A DNA stretch of 64,000 nt, taken from positions 1 to 64,000 of the forward strand of contig MVRN01000123.1 of NCBI GenBank assembly GCA_002067965.1, written 5' to 3'. Numbering within the stretch: position 1 is the first letter of the stretch; each line of letters opens with the position of its first letter. The notes beneath the pieces were generated by a model. It was not told the origin of the DNA, searched no databases, and worked only from the letters and a program-made list of their open reading frames with translations. Position numbers and translations under genes: made by a program. Positions 36,283-44,370 of this stretch are shown here, piece by piece. This DNA is from Pelotomaculum sp. PtaU1.Bin035 (GTDB lineage Bacteria > Bacillota > Desulfotomaculia > Desulfotomaculales > Pelotomaculaceae).

Positions 36283-37782
36283 ATGTACGATATTACCAAA
36301 CTGCGTCAACATTTCCCGACGACCACGGTCTACAAAGACCCGTCTGTAATGGCAATGTTTCTGAACGCCAAGATTCCGGCATTTTTGCGTGATTGGATAC
36401 TAAAACGCAAAGCGGGAAGCGACGGGCGTATCGGCGACATTGATTCGCTCAGCACTTATATCGGAACTATTATTCCACGCCGAGAGGAAAAAGGCCGGCT
36501 TGAAGACGAGGCTCGTTCCAACGGCGAGACACGCCAATTCCTCGCGAGAATAGATGTAAGTTTTAACTCCAAGGCGAACTATTACACTTTTGAGATACCC
36601 ACACTCGGTTTTGCCCATAATCAGACTATTGTCGAGGATTATGTATGGGATAGAGTCAAAGGTGAACTCATCGGCGGAGCGGGCGGTTGGGGCTTAATTA
36701 AACTTGGCTATATGCCGCCGGAGGGTAACAAGAATAACGGAAAATTCACGCTCCTTGATTATAAAAACTTTTGCCCTTATGAGGTGAGCGTTGACGCATT
36801 CCGCGAGGCTAGAAAACATTTCAGCACCGAAGAATGGATGAACATTATTCTCGGCGCGATTGACTACAACCCCGATGGCTACGCCAAGGCTAAAATCAAC
36901 GGTCACGACCTGTTAGTAGATGAAATATGGGAAGCGAAACACGCTATGCTGACGCGTTTGTTGCCATTCATTGAACCGCGCGTTAATTTAGTAGAACTTG
37001 CCCCGCAACAAACAGGCAAGTCGTATATTTTCGGTAAAGTTGGCAAATATGGATGGCTTGCGGGTGGCGGTAGCTTAAGTCGCGCAAAGCTGTTCTATGA
37101 TATTGCCTCAAAACGATTCGGAATAGTCACATCAAATGACTTTGTAGCCGTTGACGAGATTAAATCCATACACTTTAACGACCCCGCCGAAATGCAAGGT
37201 ATACTTAAAGGTTATATGGAAGACGGCTTTGTTAATGTTGCCGGCGTTAAGGTTGAAGGAGACGCAGGCATCATTCTGCTTGGCAACATTGATATAAATG
37301 ATATGGACGCCTCTAAGGATATGTTCCGTGAATTGCCGGATGTCTTTCGTGATGCCGCACTTATTGAGCGCGTCCATGGATTTATTCTTGGGCGTAAGAT
37401 TCCGCCTCTCACAGACGCTATGATTATCAATGATTGGGCGTTGAACACCGAGTATTTCACCGAAATTATGCACTTAATGCGCACCCCTGCTGAAACGCTT
37501 CGTTATCGCGGACTTGTTGAACAATTGGTTCAGACCAAGCGAGGTGTTGACAAGCGCGAAAAAGAAGCTGTGTTGCGTCTTTGCACGGCGTATATGAAAC
37601 TATTTTTGCCTCACGCCGATGGCGAATTGATCAAGGACATTGGTTTTCAAAGGGATTTCAAGTTGTACTGTTTACAACCAGCAGTAAGGATGAGGGACAC
37701 AGTTTTACAGCAAATGAAGATAATCGACCCCGCACAATTCGGGAAGCGGAGTATGTCATCATATACATTAAGGGAAGAATAA
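36283..37782 (+). CDS. brxL: BrxL Lon-like protease/ATPase of the BREX system
   Basis: 499 residues. AAA+ core with Walker A in LAPQQTGKSYIFGKV (about 241-248) and Walker B in FVAVDEIKSI (about 290), then GIILLGNID and an Arg-rich sensor region (DVFRDAALIERVHGFILGRK). It ends before a long Lon protease domain, so it is shorter than type-1 BrxL. Start ATG 36283 after AAGGACGG. The fourth core gene of the operon. The brxP-brxC-pglZ-brxL order matches type-4 BREX. Confidence 0.9.
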   Translation: MYDITKLRQHFPTTTVYKDPSVMAMFLNAKIPAFLRDWILKRKAGSDGRIGDIDSLSTYIGTIIPRREEKGRLEDEARSNGETRQFLARIDVSFNSKANYYTFEIPTLGFAHNQTIVEDYVWDRVKGELIGGAGGWGLIKLGYMPPEGNKNNGKFTLLDYKNFCPYEVSVDAFREARKHFSTEEWMNIILGAIDYNPDGYAKAKINGHDLLVDEIWEAKHAMLTRLLPFIEPRVNLVELAPQQTGKSYIFGKVGKYGWLAGGGSLSRAKLFYDIASKRFGIVTSNDFVAVDEIKSIHFNDPAEMQGILKGYMEDGFVNVAGVKVEGDAGIILLGNIDINDMDASKDMFRELPDVFRDAALIERVHGFILGRKIPPLTDAMIINDWALNTEYFTEIMHLMRTPAETLRYRGLVEQLVQTKRGVDKREKEAVLRLCTAYMKLFLPHADGELIKDIGFQRDFKLYCLQPAVRMRDTVLQQMKIIDPAQFGKRSMSSYTLREE

Positions 37783-37785
37783 TCA

Positions 37786-37986
37786 ATGACGAAAAAAGCG
37801 AAATGTTACCTTTGTGATAAAGAACTCGAGAAAAACGAAGTTGGTTTAAGTAAGAAATTGCTTGGACGAAATATCACACGTTATTATTGCATTTCATGCC
37901 TTGCAGATTACTTAGACATATCGGTTGATGATTTACTCTCCAAGATTGAAGAATTCAAAGAACAAGGTTGTAGATTATTCTCATAG
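37786..37986 (+). CDS. Small zinc-finger protein at the end of the BREX operon
   Basis: 66 residues. Two Cys pairs (CYLCDKEL at the N-terminus, YYCISCLADYL in the middle) form a likely treble-clef or zinc-ribbon finger, followed by a helix (VDDLLSKIEEFKEQGCRLF). It starts three bases after brxL and so is probably co-transcribed. I recognise no family. It could be an accessory of the BREX complex or a small regulator. Confidence 0.75.
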   Translation: MTKKAKCYLCDKELEKNEVGLSKKLLGRNITRYYCISCLADYLDISVDDLLSKIEEFKEQGCRLFS

Positions 37987-38075
37987 GTGGTAAAGGATTA
38001 AATGGACTGCCAAGCCAACAGGGAATATCTTAAAATTAACCAATGTTGTAGTCAACAACCTGAAGTTCTTACATA

Positions 38076-38111
38076 AAGAAGCTCTGTTTACACAAGAAGC
38101 TCTGTTTACAA
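38076..38111. repeat. 18-bp tandem duplication
   Basis: AAGAAGCTCTGTTTACAC at 38076-38093 is followed at once by AAGAAGCTCTGTTTACAA at 38094-38111, with 17 of 18 bases the same. Confidence 0.9.
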
Positions 38112-38165
38112 TAGACTTCCGGCAAAAATTGTGGTATGGTGTGTCGTTGAATGGAGGCGACACAT

Positions 38166-38267
38166 ATGCCAAATATACAAAATACGCCGTGTGAAGGTCT
38201 CTATACGTTGTCATGGCACAGTATGAACAAATTAATTCACAAGAACGGGCATTTGGTTGCCGACTGA
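38166..38267 (+). CDS. Possible 33-residue peptide
   Basis: ATG 38166 follows GGAGGCGACACAT, a good ribosome site. The frame reads MPNIQNTPCEGLYTLSWHSM and ends at TGA after 33 codons. No family is recognised. It could be a real small protein upstream of the secreted DUF6550-like gene, or a leader peptide. Confidence 0.4.
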   Translation: MPNIQNTPCEGLYTLSWHSMNKLIHKNGHLVAD

Positions 38268-38314
38268 AAGGTCGAAACAAATGCCCGTTATGCATTTTGA
38301 AGGGAGAAACTGAA

Positions 38315-39046
38315 ATGAAAAGGCTATTTATCGCCAGTATCGTTGTTATCGCCTGTGTCGCGTTGTGTGCCGCTGTGTGGCCTCGGAACGCCGAGGTCGG
38401 GGATTTACCCGCCGAGTCGGCAGAAACAGCCGTAAACGACGAAATTGAGGCTCGGTCGGAGGAAATACCGCAAATTTTTATCCCTGTCGATGCGTTTAAT
38501 CCTGAACTGGAGGCTACCGCTGAAAGTGAGTCGCCGAAAACTGATATAACGGCAGATGAAAAAACAGAAACAGTGCCACCGGCAACTCCCAAACTGCTAA
38601 AAACACAAGCTCAGCCTTCGTCCAATCCCAAATCAGGCGGCAGAGCCATCATCGACGGCAGGCCTCATATTTGGATTCCAGGCTTCGGTTGGATTGTAGA
38701 TGAAGGCGGCGGTAGCAACGGGATACTTGTCGACGGCGAAGGCGATATCAATAAGCAGGTCGGCGTCATGGGCGGCGGTAAGACGGTCGGAAATCCCGGC
38801 GACGAACTCACCGGAAATAAGGTGGGCATTATGGGCGGCGGCACAGTCGCCGCCGATATGTATGAGAACGGACATAAAATCGGGATTATGGGCGGCAGCG
38901 AACCTCAATCAAGAGAAGCGATCACTCAGCCATCCGAGCAGGCGGAACTAACAGGAAAAGTCATATACATCGAACTGGTCGAAACGCCGACGAAGAACAG
39001 CACCCCGCCGCCGTACAAACCCAGCGAAGCTCTGCCGAATCCATAA
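38315..39046 (+). CDS. Membrane-anchored protein with VGIMGGG repeats (DUF6550-like)
   Basis: 243 residues. The N-terminal anchor MKRLFIASIVVIACVALCAA is followed by an acidic, Pro/Thr-rich linker and a compact region. Three copies of a (K)xVGIMGGG-type motif lie at about 155-205 (QVGVMGGGKTVGNPGDELTG, then KVGIMGGGTVAAD and KIGIMGGSE). Similar proteins annotated DUF6550 are found on clostridial integrative elements; I assign that name from memory only. ATG 38315 has GAAGGGAG upstream. Role unknown, likely cell-surface. Confidence 0.6.
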   Translation: MKRLFIASIVVIACVALCAAVWPRNAEVGDLPAESAETAVNDEIEARSEEIPQIFIPVDAFNPELEATAESESPKTDITADEKTETVPPATPKLLKTQAQPSSNPKSGGRAIIDGRPHIWIPGFGWIVDEGGGSNGILVDGEGDINKQVGVMGGGKTVGNPGDELTGNKVGIMGGGTVAADMYENGHKIGIMGGSEPQSREAITQPSEQAELTGKVIYIELVETPTKNSTPPPYKPSEALPNP

Positions 39047-39139
39047 CAAATACTAAAGGGGTGCCTAAAGCCTATTTGGCCGAATGCGCTCCTTTTCTAT
39101 GTTCGTCTTCGATAGATTTAGTACGCTGTCAGCGAACTA

Positions 39140-40243
39140 TCACATTTTTTCATAAATCTCTTTGAGCTCGAAGTCGGATATCTTTCCGGCTTCGGCTTTA
39201 TCTTTATACTCCAGAGCCAGCGCAACGGCGGCGTTCCATTCGTCTGCTGAGAGCTTACCCCTCGCCCGGCGGGTCTTTAACCGGTTGTAGACTTTATCAT
39301 ACTCAAGGCGCGCAGGTGTTTTTCCTTCCTTGCGCGCTTCCTTTTTATGTGCGCCGACATCGCGGCAGGTGCGCTTTGTTTCGCCCGGTGCGGTGTTCAG
39401 GCAATAGCAGATGTTGTACCCGCTGAGCAGGAGAAAGAACTTTCCGCAGTTATGGCAGCGCCTTGGCGTGTTTCCGTTCATCAGCCCTCTGAAAAAGTCC
39501 GTATGCAAAAAAGAAGCGATGGAGTCAAAAACCATTCTCTCCGCAATGATATATTTCTTCTCATCATCAGGATTCGGCATGGTGGTGTACTCGATCATTG
39601 CGTGGCGGCTTTGCTGGAACAGGTATACTGGCGACGGAGGAAGCGACGCGGAAATATCTCTCTGTATTTCTCTGTTTGAAAAGAAATCATATACGCCAAC
39701 AGCATAATACTCCTCATTGCGTTTTTTCAATCTTTCAAAAAAGAAGTCCAGCATCGTGGTGATATATACGCGGAAAGTGATGAGCTCGTCAGGAATGGTA
39801 GAAAGCTTTCTGAGGAAACCGTAAAACGTCTCAAACTCCAGCGTCCCCGGCTGCATAATCCGAAGAAAATTATCAGGCGCCGCTTCAAATATCTCGGTGA
39901 GTATGTTACGGGTGAGTTTTATGTCCACATCCAAATATCTAAACAGCGGTAAGGCCAACACCAAATTAAGATACTCGTTCAGTCTGTCCTGTATAACAGT
40001 GACAAGAGCGAGGTCTTTTTTTATCTCCGGATTATATAACTGCGTGTGAAATACCTTGAGCGTTTCATTTGCTTTATGCCGCAGTGAGAGAAGCTGTTCG
40101 TCGGAAAGATTTAAGACGTCGGTTGATACCTGACCGACAGGCAGACTCGTTCCGTCGATGATGACTCTGTCGTTCCAGAAATGGACGGTAAATTCCTGTA
40201 TGCTGTTTTCTTTCTCGCTGGTAGGTTTCATCTCAATCGTCAT
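39140..40243 (-). CDS. DUF6076-like protein with a Cys-rich zinc finger
   Basis: 367 residues, the only element gene on the minus strand. The helical N-terminal domain is followed (about 262-310) by a zinc finger: RRCHNCGKFFLLLSGYNICY, then C-x-15-C and an RDVGAHKK basic tail. This CGNR-like finger next to a helical domain is seen in DUF6076 proteins of clostridial mobile elements; family assignment is from memory. A DNA-binding role is likely. It is convergent with the DUF6550-like gene and divergent from the ATPase gene. Confidence 0.6.
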   Translation of the reverse strand: MTIEMKPTSEKENSIQEFTVHFWNDRVIIDGTSLPVGQVSTDVLNLSDEQLLSLRHKANETLKVFHTQLYNPEIKKDLALVTVIQDRLNEYLNLVLALPLFRYLDVDIKLTRNILTEIFEAAPDNFLRIMQPGTLEFETFYGFLRKLSTIPDELITFRVYITTMLDFFFERLKKRNEEYYAVGVYDFFSNREIQRDISASLPPSPVYLFQQSRHAMIEYTTMPNPDDEKKYIIAERMVFDSIASFLHTDFFRGLMNGNTPRRCHNCGKFFLLLSGYNICYCLNTAPGETKRTCRDVGAHKKEARKEGKTPARLEYDKVYNRLKTRRARGKLSADEWNAAVALALEYKDKAEAGKISDFELKEIYEKM

Positions 40244-40389
40244 GTTCTTCTCACCACTTGTATCCGATGGGTTTTCTCAATGTACCTGACATCGCTCCAA
40301 CCTATTGTGCATAAAAATCTTTTCTGCTATTTTGATTGTATCCGATAGTAAAATACCAGTCAATCGGAAACAAAAGAAAGGAGGCCATT

Positions 40390-41466
40390 ATGTCACGTAA
40401 CAAACTTATCACAATGGATGCAGGAACGCTGCTCACCACTCCGCTTCCGCCGATAAGGTTCATCGCAAGCGAGCTTATACCCCAAGGACTGCACATTCTC
40501 GCCGGAGCACCGAAGATCGGGAAGTCATGGCTGGCGCTACAAATATGCCTGCGAGTAGCGTCGGGTGAGTCCCTGTGGAGATTTCCTGTCACAAGCGGAA
40601 GTGTGCTTTATCTTTGTCTGGAGGACAGTTTTACGCGGATACAAACCCGGCTGTTCGACATCACGGATGAAGCGCCGGATAATCTTCACTTCGCTACCAT
40701 GTCGGAAGTCATCGGCGAAGGCTTGGAAAATCAGATTGAGGATTTTCTGAGATCACATCTTGACACGGTATTAATCGTCATCGATACGCTCCAACGGATA
40801 CGAAAGGTCAGCACTGACGCCAATCCATACGCCAGCGATTACCGCGACATCGGCATTCTTAAACAGCTGGCGGACAAGCACCGGATTGCTATTCTGCTCA
40901 TCCATCACCTGCGAAAGATGAACGACGACGATCCGATGAACATGATTTCCGGCACAACCGGAATAAGCGGGGCAACTGACTCCAATTTCGTTCTGAAAAA
41001 GAACAAGCGCAGCGGCAACTCTGCCACGCTCTACTGTGTGGGTCGGGATATCGAATACCGTGAGCTGCAATTGGAGTTCGATAAGGCAACGCATATTTGG
41101 AGTTTGCTTTCAGACAGCATCAGCGATGAGCCTCAGGCGAGCGACGAGATCATTATTTATCTTTCTGCCGTTATGGAGTCCCTTCTTTCTTTTTCGGGAA
41201 CGGCCACGGAACTGGCGAGTGAGATTAAGAAAGCGTGTGGCATGGTCATTCGTCCAAACATCCTTATCAAAAAGATAATACGCAACCAGGCGGAGCTTGC
41301 CGAGCGCGGTATTACGTTTGAGATGAAGCGCACTCATGACAGAAAAGAAATCAGTCTCTGCTATGAGCGCGTCGATTGCGTCGGCAATGACGGCAAAACA
41401 GATAAAGTGTCAGTGTCAAATTTATCGACGCAACCGTCGCATCCGACGCAGGAGGTCGAAAAGTAA
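40390..41466 (+). CDS. RepA-like AAA ATPase of the element
   Basis: 358 residues. RecA/RepA-type ATPase with Walker A AGAPKIGKSWLAL at about residue 40 and Walker B VLIVIDTLQRI at about 125, followed by ILLIHHLRK and GATDSNFVL. Such AAA_25 proteins act in initiation of replication or maintenance of plasmids and integrative elements. GGAGGCC precedes ATG 40390. Two direct repeats start at its 3' end (41461) and could be replication-related sites. Confidence 0.8.
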   Translation: MSRNKLITMDAGTLLTTPLPPIRFIASELIPQGLHILAGAPKIGKSWLALQICLRVASGESLWRFPVTSGSVLYLCLEDSFTRIQTRLFDITDEAPDNLHFATMSEVIGEGLENQIEDFLRSHLDTVLIVIDTLQRIRKVSTDANPYASDYRDIGILKQLADKHRIAILLIHHLRKMNDDDPMNMISGTTGISGATDSNFVLKKNKRSGNSATLYCVGRDIEYRELQLEFDKATHIWSLLSDSISDEPQASDEIIIYLSAVMESLLSFSGTATELASEIKKACGMVIRPNILIKKIIRNQAELAERGITFEMKRTHDRKEISLCYERVDCVGNDGKTDKVSVSNLSTQPSHPTQEVEK

Positions 41467-41538
41467 CCATGTTGGCTCACTTTATGTGCTGTCTGCATGA
41501 TATCAGAGAAAAAAGTAACCATCATGGCTCACTTTCTC
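41461..41538. repeat. Two 26-bp direct repeats next to the ATPase gene
   Basis: AAGTAACCATGTTGGCTCAC (41461) and AAGTAACCATCATGGCTCAC (41513) start two 26-bp copies 52 bases apart, each followed by TTT, differing at only a few positions. Iteron-like; the spacing is about five helical turns. Confidence 0.8.
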
Positions 41539-41880
41539 TCGCGGAGATAGTGTCGGCGAAAATACAACCAAGGGTAGGAACGATAAACGGGCAAAGGCAT
41601 GAAAAACGCCGATTTTGGGGGTGAACCATGGGGTCGAAAACCATGCAGGTTAAAGGCGCGTGGTCGTTGGAGGTTCCTCGCGCCAGACACATCGCCCCGC
41701 AATGCGGGTCGAGGATGGTACCTTCTAGGTGGTCGTAAATCGCCTTAAGGTACCGCTGAGGGTGTCTGTAAGGGAAAATCAACCGTAAAAAACCGCCGTT
41801 TGCTGACATCCGGATCGGAGTCGAAGCAGAACGTAAGCCGGTACCATACTAAAAACCAACCAGAAAGGAGAAAAACAAAC
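41539..41880 (+). ncRNA. Candidate structured RNA region between the ATPase and the recombinase cassette
   Basis: About 340 bases with no convincing gene. Three hairpins in series are visible: GGCGCG/CGCGCC (41655-41660 and 41679-41684), CCCGC/GCGGG (41696-41700 and 41704-41708) and GGTACCTT/AAGGTACC (41717-41724 and 41747-41754) with further pairing of AGGTGG with CGCCTT inside. The stacked, GC-rich stems in an otherwise AT-richer element suggest a structured transcript. No known RNA family is recognised. A minus-strand open frame here is probably a by-product. Confidence 0.35.
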
Positions 41881-42291
41881 ATGAACCAAAGAGTTAAATC
41901 CGGACTTGCTGTCACGCAAAAACATCTTTCTCTCTGCGATAATAATCTCCGAAAGGCGGAGGCGGATTCCCGCAACGCTTTCGTAGAAAAGGCCATTGAA
42001 TTTTACGCAGGATACTTAAATGCCAGGGAAAATCCCAATTTTATTGACGAAATATTCGCCTTGAAAGTACAGCAAAAGGTAGAGCAAATCGGCAAATCTC
42101 TCGGCACAGGACAGTATAAAATTGCCGTGGAGCTGGCGGTGCTGAGTCATATTGCAGCCTCGCAGGTTCGGATGACGGAATCGGAATTGCGGCGGCTGCG
42201 CGAAAACTGTGCGGATGAAGTAAAGCGATTGGGCAGCGTCCCGACCTTTGAGCAGGCATACAGATTTCAGCACAGCAACGAGCGATATTAA
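41881..42291 (+). CDS. Hypothetical protein of the recombinase cassette
   Basis: 136 residues, helical and charged (SLCDNNLRKAEADSRNAFVE near the start, VGQ-type basic patches later). No domain is recognised. AAAGGAG precedes ATG 41881. It sits upstream of the serine recombinase, where such elements often carry an unnamed helical protein, so a role as accessory factor of recombination is possible (inference). Confidence 0.6.
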   Translation: MNQRVKSGLAVTQKHLSLCDNNLRKAEADSRNAFVEKAIEFYAGYLNARENPNFIDEIFALKVQQKVEQIGKSLGTGQYKIAVELAVLSHIAASQVRMTESELRRLRENCADEVKRLGSVPTFEQAYRFQHSNERY

Positions 42292-42309
42292 GAGCAAAGG
42301 AGAAAGATT

Positions 42310-42516
42310 ATGCCGTTTCTATTCAAAGGAGATTTTAGGGTTAACAGCACAATTATCAATGGCGTGCAGTATGTAACCTTCAGCTTTTTCGACGGAGATA
42401 AACTGATATTCGATAAGGTTGGAGACCTTATCGAGCAGTCCTTTAGGGCAACTCAGGCTGACAAAGTTCCGAATGAAAATATATCGGAAAATAGTATAGC
42501 TATTGAACACGATTGA
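42310..42516 (+). CDS. Hypothetical 68-residue protein
   Basis: Starts MPFLFKGDFRVNSTIINGVQ; ends with an acidic tail (NENISENSIAIEHD). No motif or family recognised. AAAGGAGAAAG precedes ATG 42310. It lies 18 bases after the previous gene and 34 before the recombinase, so probably the same operon. Confidence 0.5.
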   Translation: MPFLFKGDFRVNSTIINGVQYVTFSFFDGDKLIFDKVGDLIEQSFRATQADKVPNENISENSIAIEHD

Positions 42517-42550
42517 TGTTATTGTGTGTTGCTGAAAGAGAGGTGTAGAT

Positions 42551-44257
42551 ATGGCAACAGAAATAGCGGCAATTTACTGCAGGCTAAGCCAGGACGACGG
42601 GCAGACCGGCGAGAGTGGCAGCATCCAGACACAGAAAACACTGCTCACTCAATATTGCACCGACCATCATATCGCCATCGGTGGATATTACTGCGATGAC
42701 GGATGGTCTGGAACCAACTTTGACCGTCCGGATTTCCGCCGTATGCTTGGCGATATTGAAGCCGGGAAAATCAATACAGTTATTGTAAAAGACCTGTCCC
42801 GATTTGGCAGAGAGTATGCCCAGATGGGACTCTATATCGAGCACTACTTCGAGGAAAAAGGCATCCGATTTATCTCTGTAACAGAGAATGTGGATACAAA
42901 AAGCGGCGTTGATAACCTTATGCTGCCGTTCACAAATGTTATCAATTCCTATTATGCGAGGCAGGCGTCCACCAAGACCAAGGCGGCGCACAGGGCAAGA
43001 GCAAAGGCGGGAATGTACCTCGGTAGTCACGCTCCCTTCGGGTATGTAAAAGACCCAAACGACAGACATCACCTGATTATTGACCCTCCGGCAGCTGACA
43101 TAGTGAGGCAGATCTTCCAGATGTTTGCGGACGGCATTGGCTATGTGCGCATGACAAAAATCCTGCGGGAGCGTAAAATCCTCAACCCAATAGCCTACTT
43201 CAACCAGAACAATCCCGATTATTATAAAAGAGACTACTGGCGTAAACCCTTTGACTGGCACGCCACGTCCATACGGGCGATTCTGTTAAATGAGGCATAC
43301 ATAGGGCAGGTAGTGTTCGGCAAGACGAAAACGAAAGGCTTCTTTGATAAGACCCGCATTAATGCTCCGGAAGAGGAATGGATCATAGTGGACAACGCTC
43401 ATGAGCCGATTGTATCCCGAGAGCTTTGGGATACGGTGCATCAACTGATGAAAGGACGCAGGCGCGAAAACAGCAACGGGGAAATTCAGAAGTTCGCAGG
43501 AATGGTCAAGTGTTCGACATGCGGCTCATCCCTTAACGTCAGCTTTGATAAGAAGAAGGGCAAATATACCGGCTTCTCCTGCTGGGTATATAAGAACTAC
43601 GGCAAGGATCGATGCACATCTCACGCCATCGGCTGGAAAACCATGAACCAGCTTGTGCTGGAGGACATCCGCCGTAACGCGAAAGCGGCGAAGCTGGCGA
43701 CGCCGAAATACAAGGAAATACTCATCGCTGCCAAGACCGAAAAGAAAAAGCAGGAAACCGAAAAATGCAAGCGTGAGCTCAAGAGTGTGGAGAAAAGAAT
43801 AGCCGAGTTGGACAAGATTTTGAACAAGCTCTATGAGGACTTGGCGCTTGAAAAGGTTACCGAGGAACGCTATCAGGTCATGTCCAAAGGCTATGAGGCG
43901 GAGCAATCTGGGCTGAAAGAACGGAGAAAACAACTCACCGAACTGATTACCAGGGCAGAGTCGGCATACGAAAACATTGAGAAATTCATCCCGCTTATTC
44001 AGAAGTACACCGACATAACCGAGTTGAATACGCACATCCTGAACGAGCTGATACAGAGGATTGTGGTTTATGAAAAGACGGATAATCCTGACGGCAGCAA
44101 GAGCCAGCGGGTGGATATTCATTATAAATTCATCGGTTATGTGGGGATGAAAGAAATGTTTGGACTGCCGATGGTCATGGCAATGGCGAAGGATGTTGAG
44201 ATTGATGATGCGCTGATAGCCGAAGCAAAGGAACTGGCGAAAGAGCTTGCCGGATAA
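42551..44257 (+). CDS. Large serine recombinase (TnpX/TndX-like)
   Basis: 568 residues. Resolvase domain with catalytic Ser at about residue 13 (YCRLSQDDGQTGESGSIQTQ) and the VKDLSRFGREYAQ block; recombinase domain with MTKILRERKI; zinc ribbon (CSTCGSSL at about 320, then a second Cys pair); a long coiled coil (about 385-480), and a DUF4368-like tail. Such enzymes integrate and excise elements by cutting within a 2-base core between inverted half-sites. This is the probable integrase of the 23-kb element. ATG 42551 after GAGAGGTG. Confidence 0.92.
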   Translation: MATEIAAIYCRLSQDDGQTGESGSIQTQKTLLTQYCTDHHIAIGGYYCDDGWSGTNFDRPDFRRMLGDIEAGKINTVIVKDLSRFGREYAQMGLYIEHYFEEKGIRFISVTENVDTKSGVDNLMLPFTNVINSYYARQASTKTKAAHRARAKAGMYLGSHAPFGYVKDPNDRHHLIIDPPAADIVRQIFQMFADGIGYVRMTKILRERKILNPIAYFNQNNPDYYKRDYWRKPFDWHATSIRAILLNEAYIGQVVFGKTKTKGFFDKTRINAPEEEWIIVDNAHEPIVSRELWDTVHQLMKGRRRENSNGEIQKFAGMVKCSTCGSSLNVSFDKKKGKYTGFSCWVYKNYGKDRCTSHAIGWKTMNQLVLEDIRRNAKAAKLATPKYKEILIAAKTEKKKQETEKCKRELKSVEKRIAELDKILNKLYEDLALEKVTEERYQVMSKGYEAEQSGLKERRKQLTELITRAESAYENIEKFIPLIQKYTDITELNTHILNELIQRIVVYEKTDNPDGSKSQRVDIHYKFIGYVGMKEMFGLPMVMAMAKDVEIDDALIAEAKELAKELAG

Positions 44258-44265
44258 TATACAGA

Positions 44266-44294
44266 TTGCGAATAGAGGGATATTTTGGTATAAT
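44266..44294 (+). promoter_or_regulatory. Promoter of the GHKL-ATPase gene (copy one of a shared promoter)
   Basis: TTGCGA (44266-44271), 17-base spacer, TATAAT (44289-44294). The surrounding sequence is closely similar to that at 47851-47887 upstream of the PemK-like gene. Confidence 0.75.
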
Positions 44295-44312
44295 AAGTCT
44301 AAATTAAATGGA

Positions 44313-44333
44313 CTGTACGGAAAGTTCGTACAG
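44313..44333. promoter_or_regulatory. 21-bp palindrome, site 1
   Basis: Arms CTGTACG and CGTACAG with a GAAAGTT centre. Located about 20 bases after the -10 box and about 40 before the GHKL-ATPase start. One of three related palindromes of the same length (44313, 45273, 45928). Confidence 0.75.
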
Positions 44334-44370
44334 TTCATCTTATTGCTTTCATCTTAAGAAGGAAAATTTG

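Larger units (their letters stand above)
37987..38314. other. Boundary region between the BREX operon and the second module of the element
   Basis: About 330 bases. Contains a GTTGTAGTCAACAAC palindrome near 38044-38058, an 18-bp tandem duplication, and one short possible gene (38166-38267). Confidence 0.5.

Noticed and set aside
38213-38314. Upstream start of the DUF6550-like protein
   Set aside because: The added 34 residues precede a normal membrane-anchor N-terminus at ATG 38315, which has its own ribosome site.
41522-41809. Minus-strand 95-residue frame over the hairpin-rich region
   Set aside because: No ribosome site and no known domain; the region is better explained by RNA-like hairpins, though such frames are sometimes annotated.
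44308-44370. Extended N-terminus of the GHKL ATPase from ATG 44308
   Set aside because: It would run through the 21-bp palindrome; ATG 44371 has a clear AAGAAGGA site.
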